Of a DNA stretch of 64,000 bases, positions 37,101 to 45,448 are shown in pieces. Source of the DNA: Hormiphora californensis (taxonomy: Eukaryota > Ctenophora > Tentaculata > Cydippida > Pleurobrachiidae). Below the pieces are notes generated by a model. That model did no database searches. It was not told the origin of the DNA and saw nothing but the letters and a program-made list of their open reading frames with translations. Location: contig CM035356.1 of the NCBI GenBank assembly GCA_020137815.1, positions 5,676,145-5,740,144 of the forward strand, read 5' to 3'. Position numbers and translations under genes: made by a program. Positions within the stretch are counted from its first letter, which is position 1. Each line of letters opens with the position of its first letter.

Positions 37101-40100
37101 AGAGGGAAATAATCGCTCTCGCACCACCCTCATCGGTAACACGTGTTAGTGTTGGTGACGCATCACCACGTGTTAGTGTTGGAGAGCCTGGTGGACAGTT
37201 GTCTGCGTGGAAGGGAGCCTCAACTCTAGTTGCAGAGGGACATTATGATAACCGATGGGTGAAGAGAGAGGATTATGAGGAATATGGGCCGTCAATTGTA
37301 CACTGGAGATGTGCCTATTAAGGGTACGCTAACCAAAAATTTTTTTCGAGTGCAGGAAAATCTCTCACCGTAGGGTTGTAGGCCATACCAAGGAGACCTC
37401 AAATATGCAATTTTAGCCCTTAAGTCGAATTCATATTTTTGCTACAGCTGTTTAAAAAATGTCCTGAAAATACGTTTTTGGCATCTCAAAATTTTTTTTT
37501 CAAAGATAGGAGCATGAAAATTTGGGGATTTGAAGAGGGCATGAAGGTGAATAACCACAAAAAATTTTTTTGCAATCCGAGCTGATTTCCGGTCCTGAGA
37601 TGGATTTCTTTTTTTCCACTTTAACGCCCTACTTGGCAAAGTTCCGAAAACATGTGAAAGCTGTAAATTGGTGAAAAGTTGCGTCTAACGATTATCTAAG
37701 TGGCCATAAATTTTGGGCGTGTCCTTATTTGAGATAAGCTGTACGGAGTTTTTTTTGTGAAAGCCGTCATTTCAGAAATAAATAAATTCCCTGTATCTCA
37801 AAAACGGCTGATCGTAGAGACCTGAGACTATGCTTAAACGATTCAGAAGGTCCGATTTTGGGGGGGTCTTCTGAGAGACATTTTGCTCCTACTTCAACCG
37901 TTTTTGCTGTAATTGCGAAAAACAATAACCCATCTTCGCCATCGTGGATTTTTTGTGATTTTGTTTTTGATGATTATAGGGACCCATATGGACCAAATAG
38001 TGAAGGAATTAGCTTGTTAAACATTTTTCCATAGTTTCGGTCCTTTCTTAGCTAAAATTCCCTAATTACAGGATATTGGAGTTTAGCTTTTGCCCTTTTC
38101 ATAGAATTTGTTTTTCGCAATTACAGCAAAAACGATTGAAGTAGGAGCAAAATGTCTCTCAGAAGACCCCCCCAAAATCGGACCTTCTGAATCGTTTAAG
38201 CATAGTCTCAGGTCTCTACGATCAGCTTATCTCAAATAAGGACACGCCCAAAATTTATGGCCACTTAGATAATCGTTAGACGCAACTTTTCACCAATTTA
38301 CAGCTTTCACATGTTTTCGGAACTTTGCCAAATAGGGCGTTAAAGTGGAAAAAAAGAAATCCATCTCAGGACCGGAAATCAGCTCGGATTGCAAAAAAAA
38401 TTTTTGTGGTTATTCACCTTCATGTCCTCTTCAAATCCCCAAATTTTCATGCTCCTATCTTTGAAAAAAAATTTTTGAGATGCCAAAAACTTATTTTCAG
38501 TTCATTTTTCAAGCAGCTGTAGCAAAAATATGAATTCGACTTGAGAGCTCAAATTGCATATTTGAGGTCTCCTTGGCATGGCCTACAACCCTACGGTGAG
38601 AGATTTCCCTGCACTCGAAAAAAATTTTTGGTTAGCGTACCCTTAATTGTGTTCTGAATAAAGAGATCTGAGCAAAATTACTTCCTATTGATTATGTGGC
38701 AATGCCTTTACTTTTCCTGCCTGTGTGAATGCCTTGCTATGCCATATATAGCAAGTGCCAGTCGTCATGCTTATTAGAATTAGAATTACGTCATGCTAAC
38801 GTACAAATCGTTGTTCAGTAGTAAAATGACTCTGCTATCTCCTTTACTACTTTTACTACTGATTTATCATGATATTTGATACTATTATGGGCGATGTTTT
38901 GGGTATTTTGTTACCTTGTACATTGTACATAGTACATTTTGTTACCTTGTACATTGTGATTCTATAGATCATGCTAAACAAAACGATCCAAACCCAGCTC
39001 TTCTTCTTTAATTGAGGTGTACTATACTCTCTCAATAAATCTAACCCCCACAATTATTGAGGAGATCATGTCGGAAAAGGAATCTAAAAGTACCTCAAGT
39101 GTGGAACCTATTATGGATGTTATCGTGATAGACACAGGTACATGGCTACTACTCTCTTTAGTTTAGGTAACAATCTCACTCTTGCTCTCTTTAATAAAAG
39201 TAACAATCTCACTCTTGATCTCTTTAATAAAAGTAACGATCTCACTCTTGCTCTCTTTAATAAAAGTAACGATCTCACTCTTGCTCTCTTTAATAAAAGT
39301 AACAATCTCACTCTTGCTCTCTTTAGTTAAGGTAACAATCTCACTCTTGCTCTCTTTAGTTAAAGTAACGATCTCACTCTTGCTCTCTTTAGTTAAAGTA
39401 ACGATCTCACTCTTGCTCTCTTTAGTTAAAGTAACAATCTCACTCACAGGTGCAGCTACAACACGGATAGGAAGGGCAGGGGAAGACAACCCAGATACCT
39501 CCATCCCTACTATTGTCAGCTCGGGAAGGGACATGTTTGGTTTGGAGGCTCTGGGAGGTTCAGGGAGGTGGCCCTTCAGTTGGGGGTGTTTTTTGGAAAA
39601 GTAAGACATTTCTATATCGGTGTTTGTCTCACCCATTACTCAACAAATCAGTGTCGATATTAGGGGACGGGCTGATATCGCTCCGTATCATGATAGGGGG
39701 GTTCAAGATAGGCAATAATAAGTCATCCCCTCTCTTTCATCCCCACGCAATTGAATTGTTGCTTATTTTAGCTGGGAAGATATGGAAGCTCTTTGGATGC
39801 ACCTAACTGCACAATACGGACCTGTTGAGGACAATAGGATCCTTTTTACTGAGCCAATATTGAACCCAAAGTCATTTAGGTATAAATATAATGACATTAC
39901 AATGTCATTAGATTTAGTTAAAGTTATGATCTCATTCTTGCTCTCTTTAGTAAAAGTAACAATCTCACTCTTGCTCTCTTTAGTTGAAGTAATGATCTCA
40001 CTCTTGCTCTCTATAGTAAAAGTAACGATCTCACTACCCCAGGGAGAGAACAGTACAGTTTGCCTTTGAAACACTTAATGTGGAGGGGTGTTATTTAGCC

Positions 40101-43100
40101 CCTCAGCCGGTATTGACACTCTACGCATCTGGCCGGGTTAGTCAAAAATAACTTTCATAGAGGCACTGGTAACCAACATATGGTAACACATTAGTTACCA
40201 TGGTAACTAATAATTAACTGTCTGTATCCAGGTGACAGGTATATCGATAGAGATGGGGGAGAACTCAACTCAAATAGTCCCCATTTACGAGGGATATGCT
40301 TTAGTTCAGGATGTCAGCAAAATGAGTAAGTAGATCATTGAATATATAATGACACCCGAGTGATCATTGGTGGGGTGACCCCACCAATGATTTATGAGTC
40401 CACACTCTCTCAATTATCCCATTGGTTACGAAATAACCCCTTCGCGTGCTGGCAAGGGAGGGGTAACTTCGTTACCAACCCATTCAAGCAGGAGTCTTAT
40501 ATTTTAACAGACTGATTCAGGTGTTGGTGGTCACTCTATAACAGATGGTACACGTTACCTACTAGCAGACCACGGTGTTGATATCAATAGGATGGACAGG
40601 CGACAGAGATATGAAGTGGCCCGTGATGCAAAACATGCCCTTTGTGAGGTACGGTGAGATCGTTACTTTTACTAAAGAGAGCAAGCGTCAGATCGTTACT
40701 TTAACTAAAAAGAGCAAGTGTCAGATCGTTACTTTAACTAAAGAGAGGTGTATTAGGTCATGTTTCATACCATAACCCCTCTCCCACTTTCCCACAGGTG
40801 TGCCCCGTGGCCCTACCCACACCTGGCTACTCGACCCCAGAGCAGGAAGCCCTGGCCAACTACCCTGACACCACGACCCACACTCTACCCTCTGGGGAGG
40901 TGATCACAGTAACAGATAGGGCAAGATACAGCCTGGCAGAACGGTATTTTAACCCTGTATTCGCTGGGAGTAAGCAGTGTAGCCTCCAGTTGCTTACTGG
41001 GTGGGCGATTAATAAATCGGATCATGATATACGTGATGAACTGGCGGGAAATGTGTGTTTGGGAGGCGGGGGATCGCTGATAAGAGGGATGGGGGAGCGG
41101 TTGAGGGTGGAGGTAGGAGGGGGAGTGAGGGGGACTGTGGAGGTAGTGGAGGGAGAGAAGGATAGTGTGTGGAGGGGTGGGGCTATTATGGGAGCACTTG
41201 AAAGTTTTAAGGATTGTTGGATAACAAAGGGTGAGTATGATGAAAATGGACCTGGAATTGTAAGCAGAAAGTGCAACCTGTGAAGAAGCTGCTACTGATC
41301 TGAATTTTTCAGCCCGCCTGTGATATGACTATAATACATTATCAGTTATGTATTTGTATTGGACAAGTTTCCTTCCATTCTAGACTGGATGAAATTTGTA
41401 AATTTATTCATTTATGATTTTCAACAACTTGATATATTTCCACCCTACCGTCTGCACGCGTAAAGGAGGGTCACAACATAACAACCTACCGTCATCTCTA
41501 GAGTGCTGATGGTGATTATCTCTATCATCATCTCCTCTGTTATTGTAACCTCCTCCTCCTCCTCCCCTATTGTTATTGTAACCACCTCGCCTCCTCGGAC
41601 CTCGCCTTTTGTTGTTGTGGCTACCCGACCTCTGCCTGTGTTGTCCACCTTGATCTAGAGAGTGTCAGGGGGTTAGATGGGGTAAGAGAGGGCAGCTGGA
41701 GAGGGTTAGAGGGGGTCAGAAGGGGGGGGGGGTCAGTGGGAATTAGAAACAGCTGAGTTGGGTGGTTTCATAACGGTCAAACAGGAACACAACCCCCAAG
41801 TTGGTAACTTCAAGTCACTTACCCTGGTGCCCGCAAGTTGGTAATTTCAAGTCACTTACCATGGTTGTTTCTCTGTTGTTGTTTTGTAGTTTCTTGTTGT
41901 GAAACAGGCTCCTCCTCTTCTTCCTCCTTGAGTGCCTCACACTCAACTACTACCTTCTCTTCAGTAGGTTGTTGGAGCTCCTCCGTAACAGTAGATTCTT
42001 GTGGTTCCTCCGCAACAATAGGTTGGTGCAGTTCCTCTGAGGGCTCACTGATCGGAGGTGAGACATCCTGAAACATGGTTACCATGGTTACAGGAGGTGG
42101 GCAATAATAATCCCGGAAACTCACCCTCAAACCGTTTGCGAGCGAGTTTTACATATGTTTTTGACGCTTGGTTTTTTATCTGGCTATTAGGAACACGATA
42201 GTGTTTGTTCTGTTACTGTTTGGAAGGTGAGAGAGGGTCGAGGATAGTGTTGTTAATTTACCTCAAGGGTTGATTCAGCTGGTTCAGTGCTGCAGATGGG
42301 TGAGGATGAGTCTCCGTATGTAGCTAGATGTGACTCCTCTTCCTCCTCCTCCTCTAGTTCTGGTTCTTCTTCTATGTTAACTATCCTCGTCTCACGTACC
42401 AAATCTGGTGGAGTGGAGAGAGATATATATATAAGGGGGGAATAAGTATACCTATAGATCAAAAAGTAATAACTTCGGAAAAGTACTCAGTTGGCTGTTC
42501 CAGCTAATCATTAGTCGCTGTGTATACATTGAAATGTGTGGTGTAATTTACCTATCAACGTTTTGTCGTCCCGTGCTGAACTGCAATCGTCTGTACCAGT
42601 TGACTCGTCATCTGACAGGAAGGGGAGGTAACGCTATTATTAGTGTATAAAACAGGAGATCAGATGCGAGATGTGAAAACCCGTACACTGAAAGAGATGC
42701 TAATTTAGTATGAGCTGTTGACAGGTCCTGCACAGCAGCCGCTTACTCTCTAAGTACTTTGTAAGCAGTGCTTACTATAAGCACTCTAAAAGTACTCTGT
42801 AAGCGTAGCAGCCGCTGTGGTGGACAACCTGTCAAGTAATTAAGGAGCAAGCTACGGAGATGTGATACCTATATTATTCAGCAATGTTCCCTTGTTTTTT
42901 AGATGTTCTAGGACGTGGGAAATACAGAGACGGGCTTCACGGAGATATAGAATCGTGTTGGGAGGTACTGGGAGGGAGGGAAGAGAAGCGGGAGGGTTGT
43001 AAGATTGGATTATTTGATCTCTCTTTGTATCAGTGCAACCTCCAAGCGAGCAAAGCAATTAGGAAAGCCCAACTTCTAGAAGGTATGAATAAATCCGGTG

Positions 43101-45014
43101 TGTATTACAATTAACTAATACAATTAATTAACTAATTACAATGTATGTACCTGTATAACAAAGATCATCCTCCTGATGTCCTCCTCCACCGCTGGTTAGC
43201 TGATCCTGATCGGGCTGTGTTCCATCGTGAGAGAGGCTCATACTAACCTCGCTCTGGCTGTCATCTGGAGGCACCGTGCTGCCCGTACTTCCCAGCTGCT
43301 TTCCACCCTAATTACAGAGATAATTGGGATAGTGATTAGTGGGTTGTTTTAGTCAGAGTGACAAATGTTAGTGCGGGGAGGACAAAAATCTTACTAATAT
43401 AATAATTAATTGAGTTCGGATTGAACGTGAAACAAGTTGAACTCACCAGTGGCTCAGGTGTTGCAGTCTCCATAAGATCAGATAGTGAAATTATCATCCC
43501 TCCCCCACTACCATGGTCCTCTCCCTTTAACCTAGTTCTGTCTGACTGTTCGGCATTCTGTGGGGGTCTCTGGTGGGGGAAGGAGGGTGTAACATTATCA
43601 CAGTGTAATTGAACTTGCTGCTTCACACGCACGCACACACGCACAGATCACACTTTCACTCGAATACACTTTCACTATCCGCACCATCTCACAGACCCAA
43701 TATGACCACGCACCATCTCATGTGAGAACACACTCACAGAACCAGTATTGTTATATAACCTCATTATTAGTACTGGAGGAGGCTGTGCTGGCAGCATCAG
43801 TTTCTTCAGATGTTACTACAGCAGCTGATGAGAGTGTCCGCAAGTCCAGAATGTTAGGATCTCCCGCAAAGAAGGACTGGTTCGCTTTTTGCCGCTCAAA
43901 CTCAGCTTTGTATTTCAGTTCGTGGTGAAACAGGGCCGGGTCAAATGAGATATCCTCCTGGTACATGCAAACATTGAACGTAATGCTAACAGTAACTTAA
44001 ACAGAGTCTGATTAACACAATTCACACATTTCAACCCCAAAACCGAGCACTAGTTCGAGAATTCTGCATATTATGTGCTACAAAACCAAGCAGATGTATC
44101 TTCACATACCTTCTTGTGTAGATTGCACTTCAGGGCCAGTTCCACAGTGTTCCTTTCCAGTGCATCAACATAGTCCACATCTAGCTCCACTCTACATGTG
44201 GGACAGCGCGGCTGAAATGCTGACACTTAGTGGTTTCATTATTACCGCGCGCTCTGAAAACCGCGCGCAGCTCACTTAGAGACAGTTTGAAACTTTTCAA
44301 CACTGAAATTAATTTGAGTATATCTTGATGAAGTCGTTGTTACGACGAAATGTCGAGTTTGATATCAGGCAGAAATAGAGACAGTCAAACAGAGGCACTA
44401 GACAAAGACAGAGAGACAGTTTTACAGTCCGACAGAGACACTAGGCACTTACTACTTCATTCTTGCACCGTTGTATAAGATGTTCATTTAGACAGAGACA
44501 CTTACCACTTCATTCTTGCACCGTTGTATAAGATGCTCATTTAGACAGGCCATGTGAAAGTAGTGAGTACATTCTGTTATCGTAAAGTGACAGTAACCCT
44601 GAAAGTAGTGAGTACATTCTGTTATCGTAAAGTGACAGTAGCCCTGAAAAGTTTAGGGGCAGAGTTTAGGGGCAGTAACCCTGAAAAGTAAACCAGAGTT
44701 TAGGGGCAGAGTTTAGGGGCAGAAAAGTGAAGCATTTGTGGCAGACATACAGTTTCACTCTTTTGAAATAACTGAGGGATATGGTGCCCGGTGCCGGTTC
44801 CATAGTCGACTTAGTGCAGATTTACTACCAAACGTGAGATAACAGTTGGGCTCCACCCACAATACTTACACTCTCAAAACTCTCCAGGCAAATAGGGCAG
44901 TCTCCAGAAGGCATATTATTCTCTGTTAGTTGGGTCTGGACGTGCTCAATGCAGTCATATAACACACACTCTCCCTGTCGGTCTGCTATCAGCTCCCGTA
45001 ACTCATGGAGAATC
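31718..45014 (-). CDS. RNF25: RNF25-like RING-H2 E3 ligase with Gln/RGG tail (5' incomplete)
   Basis: Fifteen exons with matching phases, 5' to 3': 45014-44870, 44598-44506, 44211-44110, 43957-43760, 43569-43447, 43307-43151, 42611-42552, 42404-42262, 42067-41860, 41648-41490, 33637-33429, 33172-33074, 32600-32490, 32128-32065, 31848-31718 (stop). The first visible exon carries the end of the RWD-linked helix ([12 protein letters not shown], like TDNNIPHGQCVIC of animal RNF25). The RING-H2 ligands follow: CPIC, then C-T-H-Y-F-H-M-A-C, then CPTC. After that come an ERQKA helix, acidic and Ser-rich stretches, an RGG block ([18 protein letters not shown]), another [11 protein letters not shown] block, His/Asn repeats and a Gln-rich end. 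RNF25 (AO7) is a ubiquitin ligase linked to stalled ribosomes. The RWD exons should lie above 45014 but I could not find them. The RGG tail is longer than in the human protein. The 7.85-kb intron 33638-41489 contains three actin-family genes on the other strand. Confidence 0.78.
32694..32762. repeat. Near-perfect 69-bp hairpin
   Basis: TACTTTGGACATCGCTCCCT and onward is followed at once by its inverted match, with 33-bp arms and almost no loop. It lies in an intron of the RNF25-like gene. Fresh inversion or a tiny foldback element are both possible. Confidence 0.85.
32949..33053. mobile_element. hAT-type MITE, copy 1
   Basis: About 107 bp with ends GAACCGACCG and CGGTCGGTTCCT. The interior carries GGTCCCTGATTGGCTGAT, GTCACGTGAC and TGATTGG. 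Family of five; see the copies at 45972, 57616, 59897 and 60395. The ends of this copy are slightly eroded. Confidence 0.8.
34075..34165. repeat. (GA)n tract upstream of actin
   Basis: About 90 bp of AG dinucleotide ending in GTGTGAGAGTGAGA, 470 bp before the actin start codon. Confidence 0.95.
34262..34319 (+). promoter_or_regulatory. Actin core promoter: CCAAT, E-box, TATA
   Basis: CCAAT at 34262-34266, TCACGTGA with a CACGTG E-box at 34287-34292, and TATAAATA at 34312-34319. Spacing fits a start of transcription near 34345 and a leader of about 290 bp. The same CCAATCAG and GTCACGTGA words occur in the hAT-type MITE family of this window. Confidence 0.65.
34511..34634 (+). repeat. 34-bp repeat carrying acceptor-like sites, before actin ATG
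   Basis: Units start at 34511, 34545, 34579 and 34613, exactly 34 bp apart, the last running into the start codon at 34635. Each has TTTCCTAATTGTAG, which looks like a branch point, short pyrimidine run and AG acceptor. This suggests a 5' UTR intron whose 3' splice site was multiplied. Inference from sequence only. Confidence 0.8.
34635..35756 (+). CDS. Actin, slightly divergent, intronless
   Basis: 373 residues in one exon, against 375 in usual cytoplasmic actins. The nucleotide loops [10 protein letters not shown] (near residue 11) and [22 protein letters not shown] (near 152) are intact, as are [10 protein letters not shown] and the C-terminal [11 protein letters not shown]. The DNase-I loop reads [10 protein letters not shown], one residue shorter than HQGVMVGMGQKD, and keeps the Met44 equivalent but not Met47. 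The hydrophobic plug region reads AGGEGGGVD, unusually Gly-rich. Codon use is strongly G/C-ending, suggesting high expression. It should polymerise, but the loop and plug changes point to altered filament contacts. It lies inside an intron of the minus-strand RNF25-like gene, with two further actin-family genes following in tandem. Confidence 0.95.
   Translation: MDDIPALVVDNGSGMVKAGFAGDDAPRSVFPSITGRPKYHGVMQINKKDIYIGDEAQAKRGILTLNYPIEHGQVTNWDDMEAIWHHTFYNELRVAPEERPVLLTEAPLNPKSNREKMTQIMFETFNTPAMYVAIQAVLSLYSSGRTTGIVMDSGDGVSHTVPIYEGYALPHAVMRLDLAGRDLTDYLVKILHERGYSFTSSSEREIVRDIKEKLCYVAQDFDNEMDMSKSSSACEKSYELPDGEVITVGDQRFRCPELLFKPHFAGGEGGGVDQKTYESIMKCDMDIRSDLMENICLSGGTTMFNGMADRMQKEITALAPPGKKVRVIAPPERKYSVWIGGSILASLSTFQTMWISKQEYDESGPSIVHRKCM
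35946..36023. repeat. Double hairpin after actin
   Basis: Outer arms CTGGTAAGCAGGA and TCCTGCTTACCAG enclose an inner pair GCTCTCATA and TATGAGAGC. It sits 190 bp after the actin stop codon, in or just beyond the 3' UTR. Confidence 0.7.
36036..36106. repeat. 71-bp inverted-repeat element ahead of actin-like gene 2
   Basis: TTGGTTACGAAGTCACCCCT at the left matches an inverted AGGGGTAATTTCATTAACAA at the right. A tighter relative lies at 40422-40478, and a single arm (TTGGTTACGAAGTCATCCCT) at 15567. It ends 15 bp before the start codon at 36122, so it probably forms the 5' leader. Confidence 0.65.
36122..37321 (+). CDS. Divergent actin paralogue 2, intronless
   Basis: 399 residues in one exon. 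Clear actin fold signatures: [44 protein letters not shown], and C-terminal [13 protein letters not shown]. The nucleotide site is altered: the first phosphate loop reads [10 protein letters not shown] instead of DNGSGMCKAG (Lys18 to Arg), and the second reads DCGDHTTH instead of DSGDGVTH. Inserts after FEPDSD-type sequence and near the end make it longer. One insert contains a 15-bp direct repeat coding RVSVG twice (37141 and 37170). Codon use is less biased than in the first actin. ATP use and polymerisation are doubtful. Its stop codon TAA is part of the TTAA target of a 1.3-kb palindromic element that begins at the next base. Confidence 0.88.
   Translation: MSEGRAVILDVGTRWTRAGFSGEDQPRSVFTTIVGRPKYYNVHEIYEGKDVWVGEEAISKRGGLRLNYPIHHRVIENFDDMEAIWHHTFHNELGVSPEEQPLLMAEHPFGPKANREKTTQIMFETFNVPSLFLSPQSVLSLYASGARTTGVVLDCGDHTTHVVPVYDGYCLPHAVSRMDIGGRDLTDVVLKVISERRYYLRGPAKKEAKKEGFTEMLKKKFCYVAQNYEKEMEEWDETKDRTWPEGPLSDFEPDSDVITIGNQIQIGCPEVLFKPTLVGAAEGSSGVDRMVWESIERCDPGIKDEMYANICVAGGGAMFRGFRERLEREIIALAPPSSVTRVSVGDASPRVSVGEPGGQLSAWKGASTLVAEGHYDNRWVKREDYEEYGPSIVHWRCAY
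37318..38646. mobile_element. 1.32-kb palindromic TTAA element, copy 2
   Basis: Same family as 22448-23846: TTAA on both sides, ends GGGTACGCTAACCAAA and inverted match. Relative to copy 1 the right arm lacks about 80 bp near 38226, where TTTTTGAGATACAGGG is missing. The left TTAA contains the stop codon of actin paralogue 2, and the right TTAA is followed 10 bp later by AATAAA (38657). So the element lies within a very short 3' UTR and would be transcribed as a long hairpin. Confidence 0.88.
38657..38662 (+). other. Polyadenylation signal AATAAA (actin paralogue 2)
   Basis: Hexamer in CTGAATAAAGAG just past the palindromic element. Without the element it would lie 14 bp after the stop codon of actin paralogue 2. 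No other AATAAA in the plus orientation was noticed between stop and here outside the A-rich arms. Confidence 0.5.
39068..41283 (+). CDS. Very divergent actin paralogue 3, seven exons
   Basis: Exons 39068-39137, 39450-39600, 39772-39879, 40043-40136, 40232-40325, 40521-40648, 40798-41283. All junctions are GT-AG with matching phases. The total of 1131 bp gives 376 residues, the length of actin. Alignable blocks in order: [19 protein letters not shown] (for [19 protein letters not shown]), [105 protein letters not shown]. The nucleotide site is eroded: SGM/K is lost in loop 1, and MDSGDG becomes IEMGEN in loop 2. The region of the DNase-I loop is replaced and shorter. Intact frame and length imply that it is kept. 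It may act as a non-polymerising actin-related protein. Three introns contain a shared 33-bp minisatellite. Confidence 0.85.
39167..39449 (+). repeat. 33-bp array in intron 1 of actin paralogue 3
   Basis: Nine starts of GTAAC(A/G)ATCTCACTC spaced exactly 33 bp (39167 to 39431). Each unit begins GT and ends CTCTCTTTAG or CTCTCTTTAA, then a 5-bp link. The last partial unit runs straight into the acceptor CTCACAG of exon 2. Confidence 0.92.
39923..40042 (+). repeat. Same 33-bp array in intron 3 of actin paralogue 3
   Basis: Four starts at 39923, 39956, 39989 and 40022, same unit and orientation as intron 1. The last partial unit (GTAACGATCTCACT) again leads directly to the acceptor, here ACCCCAG. 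Confidence 0.9.
40422..40478. repeat. 57-bp hairpin, relative of 36036-36106
   Basis: TTGGTTACGAAATAACCCCT and AGGGGTAACTTCGTTACCAA form 20-bp arms around a 17-bp loop, in intron 5 of actin paralogue 3. Confidence 0.75.
40658..40747 (-). repeat. Inverted 33-bp array in intron 6 of actin paralogue 3
   Basis: GATCGTTACTTT(T/A)ACTAAA starts at 40658, 40691 and 40724, 33 bp apart, the reverse complement of the intron 1 and 3 unit. It begins 9 bp inside the donor of exon 6. Confidence 0.9.
44431..44543 (-). repeat. Duplicated 3' half and 5' splice site of an RNF25 exon
   Basis: The exon end coding [13 protein letters not shown] with its GTAAGTG donor is present twice, 44491-44543 and 44431-44490. 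Reading past the inner donor meets a stop within seven codons, so the donor at 44505 must be the one used for the RING frame. Confidence 0.85.
44556..44645 (-). repeat. Duplicated 5' half and 3' splice site of the same RNF25 exon
   Basis: Two tandem 45-bp copies, each with a TTTCAG acceptor and sequence for [14 protein letters not shown]. Both acceptors are in frame. The inner one gives normal RING spacing of 15 residues between CPIC and the next Cys; the outer one would insert 15 residues and a second C-T-H. Confidence 0.85.
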
Positions 45015-45224
45015 CTAGAACAGTAACAATTGATTAGTAATTAAATATTAATTAAACATTTGACATTAGTGGTACGTGTCCGTAATGAAAAACAATCGTG
45101 GAGAACGGTAAATTGAAAAGTTTCAGTACACATTTTACTATTTTGTTAACAATCCGGGCAACCCTTGGAAGACATAATACACAGGGTGTTTTAATCACAG
45201 CTCAAGAAGCAACTGACAACTAGA

Positions 45225-45448
45225 CCTAATCTGATTTTAAATAACTGTCGTTTTCTTAAAGTTTTTATATTTCTTAAAATGACCATAAGTCTGGTTCCTG
45301 ATGAGATAGAGACTTGAAATTTGGAGGTTACGAAGATCTTGTTAAGTTCTTCCGAACCTCCAAATTTCAAGTCTCTATCTCATCAGTAACCGGAGATATG
45401 ATAAATTTTGTTATTTTTGAGAAACGACAGTTATTTAAAATCAGACTA
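45225..45448. mobile_element. 220-bp foldback element
   Basis: Arms starting TCTGATTTTAAATAACTGTC and the inverted match, with an inner perfect pair GACTTGAAATTTGGAGGTT. It contains CGGTTCCTGATGAGATA-like words also present in the foldback at 60938-61394, suggesting a shared family. Confidence 0.75.

Noticed and set aside
39142-39636. Long frames of [11 protein letters not shown] and [11 protein letters not shown] repeats
   Set aside because: Translation of the 33-bp intronic array of actin paralogue 3; the exon model with matching phases explains the region better.
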